Shown: positions 33,727 to 41,849 of the stretch, in pieces | Numbering within the stretch: the stretch's first letter is position 1 | Layout: each line of letters opens with the position of its first letter | DNA from: PFJX01 sp964542455 | GTDB lineage: Bacteria; Pseudomonadota; Gammaproteobacteria; Burkholderiales; Thiobacillaceae | Reading direction: 5' to 3' | Length of the DNA stretch: 64,000 nt | Assembly (NCBI GenBank): GCA_964542455.1 | Contig: CAZIUC010000003.1 | Coordinates: forward strand, 1-64,000 | Program-made: the position numbers and the translations under genes | Notes under the pieces: generated by a model | The model's database searches: none | What the model was told of the DNA's origin: nothing | The model's input: the letters and a program-made list of their open reading frames with translations, nothing else

Positions 33727-33962
33727 GCGAGCTTGGCGGGTAGCGCCGGTGCTCGCCGGTGTCGTGTTCACAAACGGGGTACTCCCCGATCCCGGATGCG
33801 ACTGTGTCGATGGGAGGATTATCGGTATGGGCTGGCTTGCTTTAGCGCCGTTTCACACCCACGCAACGCGAATGGCCTGTTTCGTGCCGGTGTCTCGGCA
33901 GGCGATGCACGCTCCAGGTAGCGACGTCGCATGGCGCGAACAGTAGTCCCAGCGGGTGGGGT

Positions 33963-34751
33963 TCACGCGGCGACTTTCATGTGGCCGATCCAGGCCGACA
34001 GCATGGCGATGGCGCCGAATTCGATATGGTCGTTGAGCAGAGTCAGGTATTCGCCGGCATCCCGCACCGCCGCGACATACAGGAGCGGCAGGTAGTGCTC
34101 GGGCGTCGGCACGGCCAGACGCGCGTCGTCATCGTCCAGCCGGCACAGGCCGGCCTGGTCATGATCGCGTAACTGTCTGCGCACGCGGTTGTTGAAGCGC
34201 TCCGCCCAGGTGAAGCCACCCTCGCCGCGATGCCAGTCCATGCGCCGCAGGTTGTGCACGATATTGCCACTGCCCAGGATCAATACGCCCTCGTCGCGTA
34301 AAGGACGCAGATGCCGGGCCAGGGCGAGATGCGCGGCGGTGTCGCGCCCGCTATCGAGGCTGAGTTGCACGACCGGGATGCCCGCCGTGGGATAAAGATG
34401 CGCGAGGACGGACCAGGCACCGTGATCCAACCCCCATTGCTGATCCAGCCGTACCGGCTCCGGCGCCAATAGTTCAGCCACCCGTCGCGCCAGATCGGGG
34501 TCGCCGGGAGCGGGGTAGGTGAACTCGGCCAGACGGCGGGGAAATCCGGTGAAATCGTGCAGGGTTCGTGGGCACGGCATGGCGGTTACGGCCAGACCCT
34601 CTGTTTCCCAATGCGCCGAGATGACCAGAATCGCCCGCGGCCGCGGCAACCGTGTGCCCCAATCGCGCCAGGCGCGGCTGTTGATGTTGTCTTCCAGGGT
34701 GTTCATCGGGCTGCCGTGGCCGACGAACAAGGCGGGAAACGGCCTATTCAT
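33963..34751 (-). CDS. ygiD: 4,5-DOPA dioxygenase extradiol (YgiD/LigB family)
   Basis: Ring-cleaving extradiol dioxygenase-like enzyme. The 262 aa carry the metal-site segments FVGHGSPMN, VISAHWETEG, LDHGAWSVL and TPEHYLPLLYVA, all with conserved histidines. The natural substrate of YgiD-type proteins in non-plant bacteria is not settled. Convergent with dcd (236-nt gap, where nothing further was recognised) and divergent from pdxA. Confidence 0.92.
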   Translation of the reverse strand: MNRPFPALFVGHGSPMNTLEDNINSRAWRDWGTRLPRPRAILVISAHWETEGLAVTAMPCPRTLHDFTGFPRRLAEFTYPAPGDPDLARRVAELLAPEPVRLDQQWGLDHGAWSVLAHLYPTAGIPVVQLSLDSGRDTAAHLALARHLRPLRDEGVLILGSGNIVHNLRRMDWHRGEGGFTWAERFNNRVRRQLRDHDQAGLCRLDDDDARLAVPTPEHYLPLLYVAAVRDAGEYLTLLNDHIEFGAIAMLSAWIGHMKVAA

Positions 34752-34866
34752 GATTGCCTGTTTGCCGGTGACGGCTTGGGGAGGTGCGATCAGTCTTCAT
34801 CCTGTCAGCATTCTCGCACCGCCGCCATTGATTGCAGGTACTCCGTCTGCGTTACCATCGCGCGCC

Positions 34867-35871
34867 ATGTCCGCCGATAATTCTTTCCTTCCCCTGGTCA
34901 TCACCGCCGGCGAGCCCGCCGGAATCGGTCCCGATTTGTGCGTGTTGCTGGCGCAATCGTCACCTCAGTTGGCAACACCCGGGCGCTTGGTGATCATCGC
35001 CGACCACGACGTGCTGCGCGCGCGCGCGGCGCAACTTGATTTGCCGTTCGACCTGCCGGAGTACGACAGCGGCCTTGACGTGCCGATGAGCATCAGGCAC
35101 CTACCGGCCGCCGTGCCGGTGCGGCCCGGCCAACTCGACAAGGGCAACGCCAGGTACGTGCTGGAAACCCTGCGCCGGGCGGTGGTGGGCTGCGCCAACG
35201 GCGAGTTCGCCGGCATGGTCACCGGGCCGGTGCACAAGGGCATCATCAATGAGGCCGGATTCCCCTTTACCGGCCACACCGAGTTCCTCGCGGAACTGAC
35301 CAACACCCCGCGTGTGGTGATGTTGCTTGAAGGTGGCGGGATGCGCGTGGCGCTGGTGACCACGCATCTGCCGCTGAAAGACGTGGCCGCCGCCATCACT
35401 CGCGAGTCGCTCCAGGAAACCCTGCAAATCCTGCATGCCGCCCTGCGCCGCGATTTCGGCGTGGCCAATCCGCGTATTCTGGTGGCCGGACTCAACCCAC
35501 ATGCCGGCGAGGGCGGCCACCTGGGGCGCGAGGAAATGGAAATCATCGAACCGGTGCTGCGCGAACTGCGCGGCAAGGGCATGCGCCTGTTTGGCCCACT
35601 GCCCGCCGACACCCTGTTCCAGGCCAAATTTCTCGAGTCGGCCGATGCCGTGCTCACCATGTACCATGATCAGGGGCTACCCGTGCTCAAACATGCCAGT
35701 TTCGGCAAGGGCGTCAACATCACCCTCGGCCTGCCCATCATTCGCACCTCGGTGGACCACGGCACCGCCCTTGAACAGGCCGGCCACGGCGGCATCCACG
35801 ACGGCAGCCTGCGTGCCGCGGTGGACAAGGCGCGCGAGATGGCGGCACATCGTGCGGCCGCGCAGCCATGA
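34867..35871 (+). CDS. pdxA: 4-hydroxythreonine-4-phosphate dehydrogenase
   Basis: NAD-dependent step of vitamin B6 (pyridoxal phosphate) synthesis. The start MSADNSFLPLVITAGEPAG at 34867 gives 334 aa; the longer frame overlaps the divergent ygiD. Family motifs include ITAGEPAGIGPDL, VTGPVHKGIINEAG, FTGHTEFLAE, AGLNPHAGEGG, YHDQGLPVLKH and RTSVDHGTA with metal-binding histidines. It is the first gene of a pdxA-rsmA pair, as in E. coli (pdxA-rsmA order). Confidence 0.96.
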   Translation: MSADNSFLPLVITAGEPAGIGPDLCVLLAQSSPQLATPGRLVIIADHDVLRARAAQLDLPFDLPEYDSGLDVPMSIRHLPAAVPVRPGQLDKGNARYVLETLRRAVVGCANGEFAGMVTGPVHKGIINEAGFPFTGHTEFLAELTNTPRVVMLLEGGGMRVALVTTHLPLKDVAAAITRESLQETLQILHAALRRDFGVANPRILVAGLNPHAGEGGHLGREEMEIIEPVLRELRGKGMRLFGPLPADTLFQAKFLESADAVLTMYHDQGLPVLKHASFGKGVNITLGLPIIRTSVDHGTALEQAGHGGIHDGSLRAAVDKAREMAAHRAAAQP

Positions 35872-36056
35872 GCGAGCTACTCTCAACCCCCTATGCCAAG
35901 GCGCTGCGCGCGTTGGCCATTGGCATGGTCGCGGCAGACGAAGGGCAAGTTCCCCCCTTTGAAAAAGGGGGGCTAGGGGGGATTTTTTCAGTGGTTGGCC
36001 ATGCGCATGCCGCTAAATCCCCCCCAACCCCCCTTTGGGAAAGGGGGGAGGCATGA
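35868..36056 (+). CDS. Possible 62-aa linking ORF between pdxA and rsmA
   Basis: It starts in an ATGA overlap with the pdxA stop and stops in an ATGA overlap with the rsmA start. Residues 1-26 (MSELLSTPYAKALRALAIGM) look like ordinary sequence; the rest is read through a C-tract/G-tract repeat (PPFEKGGLGGIF, PPTPLWERGE). It may be only a translational bridge between the two enzymes. Existence as a protein is uncertain. Confidence 0.4.
   Translation: MSELLSTPYAKALRALAIGMVAADEGQVPPFEKGGLGGIFSVVGHAHAAKSPPTPLWERGEA
35952..36051. repeat. C-tract/G-tract palindromic repeat pair (family E, copy 1)
   Basis: Two inverted units, CCCCCCTTTGAAAAAGGGGG and AAATCCCCCCCAACCCCCC with following TTT...AAAGGGGGG, face each other around a short spacer. 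The last G-tract ends 2 nt before the rsmA ATG and serves as its Shine-Dalgarno-like sequence. Confidence 0.9.
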
Positions 36057-36829
36057 GCCACGCCCCTCTACCCAAGGCCAAGAAATCCCTCGGTCAGCAT
36101 TTCTTGGTGGATAGCCACTACATCGCCCGCATCGTCGCGGCGATTCGTCCGGAAGCGGGCGACACGATGGTGGAAATCGGCCCTGGACCCGGCGCGCTCA
36201 CCCGTCCGCTGCTGGATAAATTGGCGCATCTGCATGTGGTGGAATTCGACCGCGACATGGTCGCGCGCCTGCGCGATGAATTCCCAGGCGAGCGCCTGAC
36301 CATCCACCAGGCTGACGCCCTCGATTTCGATTTCACCCAGTTCGGCGATGACCTGCGGGTAGTCGGCAACCTGCCCTACAACATCTCCTCGCCGCTGCTG
36401 TTCCACCTGGCCGAATCCGCCGCGCGGATACGCGATATGTGTTTCATGTTGCAGAAGGAAGTGGTCGATCGCATGGCCGCCGCGCCCGATACCGCTGATT
36501 ACGGGCGCCTGTCGGTGATGTTGCAGGCACGCTTCCGGGTGGAAAAAAAGTTCGTGGTCCCGCCCGGGGCTTTCCGGCCGCCACCCAAGGTGGATTCCGC
36601 CATCGTTCGGCTCATCCCGCTTGCGCCGGAAGCCGTGCCCTATCGTGATGCCCATGTGTTCGCCGATGTGGTGGGGCGCGCCTTCGGCCAACGCCGCAAA
36701 ACTTTGCGCAACACCCTCAAGGGCCTCGCCGACGCCACCCTGTTCGCAGAACTCGGCATAGACCCGATCCGGCGCGGCGAAACCCTCTCCGTGGACGAGT
36801 TTGCACGGCTGGCGAATCGGTTGTCATAG
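36053..36829 (+). CDS. rsmA: 16S rRNA dimethyladenosine transferase (KsgA)
   Basis: Dimethylates two adjacent adenines near the 3' end of 16S rRNA late in 30S assembly. The start MSHAPLPKAKKSLGQHFLVD at 36053 gives 258 aa. SAM motif I is VEIGPGPGALT, the catalytic motif is NLPYNISSPLL, and the C-terminal helical domain ends FARLANRLS. Its ribosome-binding purines (AAAGGGGGGAGG) come from a repeat element rather than a normal site. Confidence 0.96.
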   Translation: MSHAPLPKAKKSLGQHFLVDSHYIARIVAAIRPEAGDTMVEIGPGPGALTRPLLDKLAHLHVVEFDRDMVARLRDEFPGERLTIHQADALDFDFTQFGDDLRVVGNLPYNISSPLLFHLAESAARIRDMCFMLQKEVVDRMAAAPDTADYGRLSVMLQARFRVEKKFVVPPGAFRPPPKVDSAIVRLIPLAPEAVPYRDAHVFADVVGRAFGQRRKTLRNTLKGLADATLFAELGIDPIRRGETLSVDEFARLANRLS

Positions 36830-36844
36830 TCCAGTACCACCGCG

Positions 36845-36945
36845 CAGGTCAGGTCGCGGCTTCATCGCTACCTGAGACAGTCCACCCTCAACAGCCCGCT
36901 AGACTGACGAGCGTCAGGTAGTCGCCGCGCGCCAACCTGACCTAC
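36845..36945. repeat. Inverted pair of GTAG REP-like arms (family A, copy 5)
   Basis: The left arm 36845-36875 (CAGGTCAGGTCGCGGCTTC) has lost its GTAG head (CAGG instead of TAGG). The right arm 36912-36945 is intact. It fills the convergent rsmA/nfi junction. Confidence 0.88.
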
Positions 36946-36967
36946 CCGGGCCGGCTCTTTTTGCCCG

Positions 36968-37630
36968 TTACCCCGACGCCAGCCTATGCGCCGCCCGTGT
37001 CGTCTCCGGCAAACGCCAGCGGTCGGTACAGGCCAGAGTCAACGCGATGGCGGTCTCCAGGCTGACGCGATGGCCGCCGGAGACATACAGCGGCTTCACC
37101 CCCGGCCGTGTGCGCAGCACCGCGCCGATCACTTTCCCGGCATCGAGCAGCGGCGCCCAGTCGCCCTTGTTCGGGCCGGGTTCGTCATGGCTGCCGATCA
37201 GCCGAGTCTTGGCGACGCCCACGGTAGGGTGGTCGAGCAGCACGCCCAGATGGCAGGCGATGCCGAAACGGCGCGGGTGTGCGCGGCCCTGGCCATCGCA
37301 GAGAATCACATCGGGCAGTATTGGCAGTTGCCGCAGCGCCTCCAGCACCGCCGGCAGCTCGCGGAAAGAGAGCAGGCCGGGTACATAGGGAAACTCGGTG
37401 GGAAGGCGCGCGATGGCGCTCCGCAGCGGCTCCAGATCGGGAAAACTCAGGACCGCCACCGCCGCGCGGGTGATCTGACCACCTGCCTCGAAGCCCACAT
37501 CCACCCCCGCCACACTGTGGATTTCATCCGGCAAGCGGTCGCTGGTTTCCACCCGTGCGGCCAACTCGCGTTGCCGGGCAATGGCCTCGCGCGGAGTGAG
37601 ATTCCAGGGATGTTCGATAGTTAAATGCAT
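36968..37630 (-). CDS. nfi: Endonuclease V
   Basis: Cuts DNA near deaminated bases such as inosine. The start MHLTIEHPWNLTPREAI gives 220 aa. The wedge motif PYVPGLLSFRE lies at 81-91; catalytic acidic residues are Asp44 (GVDVGF), Glu91 and Asp112 (CDGQGRAHPRRFG). The ATG at 37630 is 43 nt from the divergent patatin start. Confidence 0.95.
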   Translation of the reverse strand: MHLTIEHPWNLTPREAIARQRELAARVETSDRLPDEIHSVAGVDVGFEAGGQITRAAVAVLSFPDLEPLRSAIARLPTEFPYVPGLLSFRELPAVLEALRQLPILPDVILCDGQGRAHPRRFGIACHLGVLLDHPTVGVAKTRLIGSHDEPGPNKGDWAPLLDAGKVIGAVLRTRPGVKPLYVSGGHRVSLETAIALTLACTDRWRLPETTRAAHRLASG

Positions 37631-37673
37631 GAAAGCATTATGATGGCCGGCGACCCAACCGAGGAGCGCCCTT

Positions 37674-38525
37674 GTGACAGTTCCACAACGCATCGTCCCC
37701 GTCCTGGCCGGGGGTGGCACCCGCCTGCCGGCGCATGTCGGCGTTCTCACCGCCCTCGCCGACATGGGCGCCAGCTACGACCATATCGTCGGTGTATCCG
37801 GAGGCAGTGTGGTGGCGGCGCTGGCGGCTTCGGGCAAGAGCCTGGAAGAAATGAAGACGCTGATCCGCACGGTCAATTTTGCCCAGTTTCGTGGTTATTC
37901 ATTGGCTCACCTGCTGTGGCATGGCGGCCTCTCCACCGGCAAACGCTTTGAACAATGGATGGAAAAGGAACTGGATGGCATCTGCTTTCGCGACCTCGAT
38001 AAGAAGCTGCATGTGGTCGCCACCGATGTGCGTTCAGGCCGGCCGGTGGTATTCAGCCGCGATAACACTCCGGACCTGCCGGTAGCGCGCGCGGTGCTCT
38101 ATTCGATCTCCATCCCCCTGCTCTTCCCCTTCCATCACCATGGCGACCATGTCCTGGTGGATGGCAGCATCCTCGCCGAAGACAGCCTGTTCCGCGACTG
38201 GGCCGGTGACCTCACGCCGGTGGTCTGCTTCCGCATGCGTGACAAACGCCTCGCCGCCGCCCACCCCGCGCGCAAGATTCTGCCGGTGGCAGACTACATG
38301 TTCATGTTGGTGCGCACATTCATGAGCACCATCTCGCGTGAATACCTATCGGAAGCCCTCTGGCTGAATACGGTATTGATCGAAACCGAAGGCATGTCGC
38401 CGCTGGAGTTCAACATGACCCAGGAACAGAAACATGCCCTGTTCGACCTGGGCTACACCACCACGCGTGAGTTTCTGCCATCCAAACTGGCACGGGCGGG
38501 GGTAAAGGGTCGCGCGAGTGGGTGA
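37674..38525 (+). CDS. Patatin-like phospholipase
   Basis: Predicted acyl hydrolase. A GTG start after GAGGAG gives 283 aa. The oxyanion loop AGGGTR is at 12-17, the nucleophile elbow GVSGGS at 40-45 with Ser42, and the dyad aspartate in VDGSILAED. There is no signal peptide. A hydrophobic stretch (YMFMLVRTFMS) could help membrane contact. Of the bacterial RssA-like class; substrate unknown. Confidence 0.9.
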   Translation: MTVPQRIVPVLAGGGTRLPAHVGVLTALADMGASYDHIVGVSGGSVVAALAASGKSLEEMKTLIRTVNFAQFRGYSLAHLLWHGGLSTGKRFEQWMEKELDGICFRDLDKKLHVVATDVRSGRPVVFSRDNTPDLPVARAVLYSISIPLLFPFHHHGDHVLVDGSILAEDSLFRDWAGDLTPVVCFRMRDKRLAAAHPARKILPVADYMFMLVRTFMSTISREYLSEALWLNTVLIETEGMSPLEFNMTQEQKHALFDLGYTTTREFLPSKLARAGVKGRASG

Positions 38526-39012
38526 AACGCCCCCCCTTTCTTAAGGCTTTTTTCGCGTTAGCTCGTGTTGTCGCTGACATGTGAGATTCCCACCCTTTTA
38601 AAGGCTCTTTTCTCGTTAACTGGTGATGCGACAGAAGGTGCCGGAGGGAGTGGCCTCCCCCTTTTTCAAAGGGGGAATGAGGGGGATTTAGCGACGTTTG
38701 CCTGAGTGGCCGCCTTAGAAATCCCCCCTGCCCCCTTTGATAAAGGGGGGAGCCACTACGCCAACCGCATCACCAGTCAACGAGAAAACAGCCCTTTGAA
38801 AGGGGGGGCAGGGGGGATTTCTGGACGCTCGCGCACGCGCCACCCTTGGAGAGTAAATGCAAATTCTGGCTTTCTCCGATCCGTCTGGCGCGTGCTGATG
38901 GGGTGCGACCAATTGAAGTTCGCCGTATAGAAGTTGCGGTGACAACTGCGCTACAGGCCTGCTTTCGTGGATAAATGGCTAATGGACAATCTCGGTTTAT
39001 ACGACCGTACTT

Positions 39013-39043
39013 GATGCGGTTCGCTGCACTCACCACATCCTAC
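39013..39043. repeat. GTAG REP-like single arm (family B, copy 3)
   Basis: GATGCGGTTCGCTGCACTCA followed by CCACATCCTAC is the reverse complement of the family B arm at 18789, with its GTAG head on the minus strand. It sits within the repeat block between patatin and hppA genes. Confidence 0.85.
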
Positions 39044-39256
39044 GATTCATTCAATTCATGATGTCTGACTACTAGGGGAGAGTGGCTTCTCTCTTTCAGA
39101 GGGGGGGGAGGTACCGAAGGGTAGGGGTTTCATCAGGGATTTCTTCATGGGTTGCGCGCGCGGGCGTCCTGAAATTTACCCCTACCCCCTTTCCCAAAGG
39201 GGGGCTCAGTCAGCCCCCGTGTATTTTCAACGCGCAGACGCGCACAGGGCCAAAAC

Positions 39257-39285
39257 AAAACGGGCCGGCAAAAGCCGGCCCGTTT
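39257..39285 (-). terminator. Intrinsic terminator after hppA
   Basis: Perfect stem AAACGGGCCGGC-AAAA-GCCGGCCCGTTT lies 22 nt past the hppA stop on the minus strand. It has the same AAACGGGC...GCCCGTTT style as the terminators at 9468 and 9813. Confidence 0.88.
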
Positions 39286-39307
39286 CACTTGCCGAGGCAA
39301 TTCAGGA

Positions 39308-41365
39308 TCAAACGATCAGCGGCACGATCATCAGCGCGACGATGTTGATGATCTTGATCAGCGGGTTGACGGCGGGACCGGCGGTGTCCTTGTAGGGGTC
39401 ACCGACGGTGTCGCCAGTCACCGCGGCTTTATGGGCCTCGGAACCTTTGCCGCCGAAGTTGCCTTCCTCGATGTACTTCTTGGCGTTATCCCAGGCGCCG
39501 CCACCGGTGGTCATGGAGATGGCGACGAAAATGCCGGTGATGATGGTGCCGACCAGCACGCCGCCCAGGGCTTGCGCGCCGAGGGTGAGGCCGACGATCA
39601 AGGGAACCGCGACCGGCAGGAGGGAGGGAACGATCATTTCCTTGATGGCGGCCTTGGTCAGCATGTCGACGCAGGTGCCGTATTCCGGCTTGGAGGTGCC
39701 GGCCATGATGCCGGGGATTTCCTTGAACTGGCGACGCACTTCCACCACCACGGAACCGGCGGCGCGGCCGACGGCTTCCATACCCATCGCGGCGAACAGG
39801 TAGGGCACCATGCCTCCGATGAACAGGCCGATGATGACCATGTGGTTGGACAGGTCGAAGGTCATTGCCTGGGCCAGGGGGTCGGCCAGCAGCGCTTTGG
39901 CATTGATCGCGTGGGTGTAGTCGGCGAACAGAACCAGCGCGGCCAGACCGGCGGAGCCGATGGCGTAACCCTTGGTGACGGCCTTGGTGGTGTTGCCCAC
40001 GGCGTCGAGGGGGTCGGTGATGTTGCGGATGCTCTCGTCGAGACCGGCCATTTCGGCGATGCCGCCGGCGTTGTCGGTGATCGGGCCGTAAGCGTCGAGG
40101 GCGACGATGATGCCCGCCATGGACAGCATGGAGGTGGCGGCGATGGCGATGCCATACAGGCCGGCCAGATCATAGGCGCCCCAGATGGCGGCGCAGACGG
40201 CGATCACGGGGGCGGCGGTGGATTTCATCGAGACGCCCAGGCCGGCGATCACGTTGGTGCCGTGGCCGGTGGTGGAGGCTTCGGCGATGTGGCGCACCGG
40301 GCTGAATTCGGTCGCGGTGTAGTACTCGGTGATCCACACCATGGCGGCGGTCAGACCGAGGCCGATGAGGGTGGCGAGGTACAGGTTCATCGAGGACACC
40401 AGGTGGCCGTCGATCATCACGCCTTCGCCCATCATGCGGGTAGTGATGGGGTAGAAGGCGACGGCGGCGAGGCCACCGGAGACGATCAGGCCGCGATACA
40501 GCGCGTTCATGATCTTGCCGCCGTCACGCGCCTTCACGAAGTAGGTGCCGACGATGGAGGCAATGATGGCGAAACCACCCAACACCAGCGGGTAGATGAC
40601 CGCTTCGGGAGAACCGGTAATCATCAGGCCGCCCAGCAACATGGTGGCGATGATGGTCACGGCGTAGGTTTCAAACAGGTCGGCGGCCATACCGGCGCAG
40701 TCACCGACGTTGTCACCGACGTTGTCGGCGATCACGGCGGGGTTGCGTGGGTCGTCCTCGGGGATGCCGGCTTCGACCTTGCCCACCAGGTCGGCGCCGA
40801 CGTCAGCGCCCTTGGTGAAGATGCCGCCGCCCAATCGGGCGAAGATGGAGATCAGCGAACCGCCGAAGGCCAGGCCCACCAGCGCGTGGGTTGCTTCCGA
40901 AGTGCTGGCGCCCAGGTACATGGTCAGGACGGTGAAGTAGCCGGCCACGCCCAACAGGCCGAGACCAACCACCAGCAGGCCGGTGATGGCGCCACCCTTG
41001 AAGGCGACGTTCAGCGCGGCGTTGAGGCCTTGCTTGGCGGCCTCGGCGGTACGCACGTTGGCGCGCACCGAGACGTTCATGCCGATATAGCCGGTGAGAC
41101 CGGAAAGGAAGGCGCCGAGCGCGAAGCCGACGGCGGTTTGCCACCCCAGCGCCGCATAAATGGCGACCAGCAAAATCGCGCCAACGATACCGATGGTGGT
41201 GTATTGCCGGTTCAGATAGGCCTGCGCGCCCTCCTGCACGGCCGCCGCGATTTCGCGCATGCGGTCGTTGCCGGTGGGCAGTGACACGATCCATTTGATC
41301 GACATGATCCCGTACAGCAGTGCGAGCACCGCCGCCACGAGGGCGAACATCAGTCCTTCATTCAT
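39308..41365 (-). CDS. hppA: Proton-translocating membrane pyrophosphatase
   Basis: Hydrolyses pyrophosphate and pumps protons across the inner membrane. The 685 aa have about 16 hydrophobic helices. Substrate-site motifs DVGADLVGKVEAGIPEDDP and DNVGDNVGDCAGMAADL are intact. The segment GNTTKAVTKGYAIGSA has lysine where potassium-dependent enzymes have alanine, so a potassium-independent proton pump is predicted. With pfp and adk close by on the same strand, it points to PPi as an energy currency. Confidence 0.96.
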   Translation of the reverse strand: MNEGLMFALVAAVLALLYGIMSIKWIVSLPTGNDRMREIAAAVQEGAQAYLNRQYTTIGIVGAILLVAIYAALGWQTAVGFALGAFLSGLTGYIGMNVSVRANVRTAEAAKQGLNAALNVAFKGGAITGLLVVGLGLLGVAGYFTVLTMYLGASTSEATHALVGLAFGGSLISIFARLGGGIFTKGADVGADLVGKVEAGIPEDDPRNPAVIADNVGDNVGDCAGMAADLFETYAVTIIATMLLGGLMITGSPEAVIYPLVLGGFAIIASIVGTYFVKARDGGKIMNALYRGLIVSGGLAAVAFYPITTRMMGEGVMIDGHLVSSMNLYLATLIGLGLTAAMVWITEYYTATEFSPVRHIAEASTTGHGTNVIAGLGVSMKSTAAPVIAVCAAIWGAYDLAGLYGIAIAATSMLSMAGIIVALDAYGPITDNAGGIAEMAGLDESIRNITDPLDAVGNTTKAVTKGYAIGSAGLAALVLFADYTHAINAKALLADPLAQAMTFDLSNHMVIIGLFIGGMVPYLFAAMGMEAVGRAAGSVVVEVRRQFKEIPGIMAGTSKPEYGTCVDMLTKAAIKEMIVPSLLPVAVPLIVGLTLGAQALGGVLVGTIITGIFVAISMTTGGGAWDNAKKYIEEGNFGGKGSEAHKAAVTGDTVGDPYKDTAGPAVNPLIKIINIVALMIVPLIV

Positions 41366-41500
41366 CGCTTCATCTCCTAGAAAGGCACCAAGTTACATTT
41401 GAGAAAAACGTTACGCCACACAGGGCTCTCCCCCCGCTGTGGGACTTCCGTTACTGCCTGGCTTGGGCCAGGTCTCGATTAATAAATCTTGTTGTGTCCT

Positions 41501-41570
41501 GTAGCGTGGGCTTCCAGCCTGCTTCATTTCTCTGGTTGGATCGACGAAGCAGGCTGGAAGCCCGCGCTAC
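41501..41570. repeat. GTAG-headed inverted repeat (family C, copy 1)
   Basis: GTAGCGTGGGCTTCCAGCCT at the left pairs with AGGCTGGAAGCCCGCGCTAC at the right around a 24-nt loop. It lies between hppA and the 72-aa gene. Diverged relatives are found in the starts of cobU (49774) and btuD (58869). Confidence 0.9.
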
Positions 41571-41574
41571 AGAA

Positions 41575-41793
41575 TTACATCTCCTTGCCCAACGCCAGTC
41601 CGCCCTCGAAGCGTGTACCGCGTTCGAAGCCGAAAATCTGTTCCAGATGCATTTCCTGGATCAGACCGTCGACCGCCGCCTGGCCGTATTCCTTCTGAAC
41701 TTCGGAAAGAATCAGTTTGGCCGAGTTGGCGTTGTAGAAGCCGCCGAAATCAGCCTGGACTTTCAGCAGTTCACGGGCACGGGTGAGGGTCAT
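41575..41793 (-). CDS. Small soluble protein of unknown function next to pfp
   Basis: The 72 aa (MTLTRARELLKVQADFGG, NANSAKLILSEVQKEYGQAA) look like a compact helical protein without signal or membrane helix. It follows pfp on the same strand after 56 nt, so it may be cotranscribed. The stop TAA lies 5 nt from the family C repeat. No known family recognised. Confidence 0.65.
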   Translation of the reverse strand: MTLTRARELLKVQADFGGFYNANSAKLILSEVQKEYGQAAVDGLIQEMHLEQIFGFERGTRFEGGLALGKEM

Positions 41794-41849
41794 GGAGGGC
41801 GAATGTAATCAAGGGCGCGGGGTTTTTATACCCACGCGCTTGATATTGG

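Larger units (their letters stand above)
38526..39307. repeat. 782-bp gene-free block of C-tract/G-tract repeats (family E)
   Basis: At least five units of the CCCCCTTT/AAAGGGGG type sit at 38528-38545, 38656-38690, 38720-38752, 38790-38820 and 39075-39205. Near-perfect 26-nt inverted copies (24 of 26 match) at 38605-38630 and 38766-38791 bound part of the block. GGACGC-type GC-alternating cores occur at 38822 and, inverted, at 39149. A family B arm lies at 39013-39043. No protein-coding frame is convincing. Confidence 0.88.

Noticed and set aside
38526..39240. CRISPR or tRNA cluster in the repeat block
   Set aside because: Units are irregular C-tract/G-tract palindromes without regular spacing, and no cloverleaf or T-loop sequence was found.
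39431..41284. A 617-codon open frame on the plus strand opposite hppA
   Set aside because: It mirrors the hppA codons in antisense and reads as His/Gly/Asp-rich nonsense. GC-rich genes often leave the opposite strand open.
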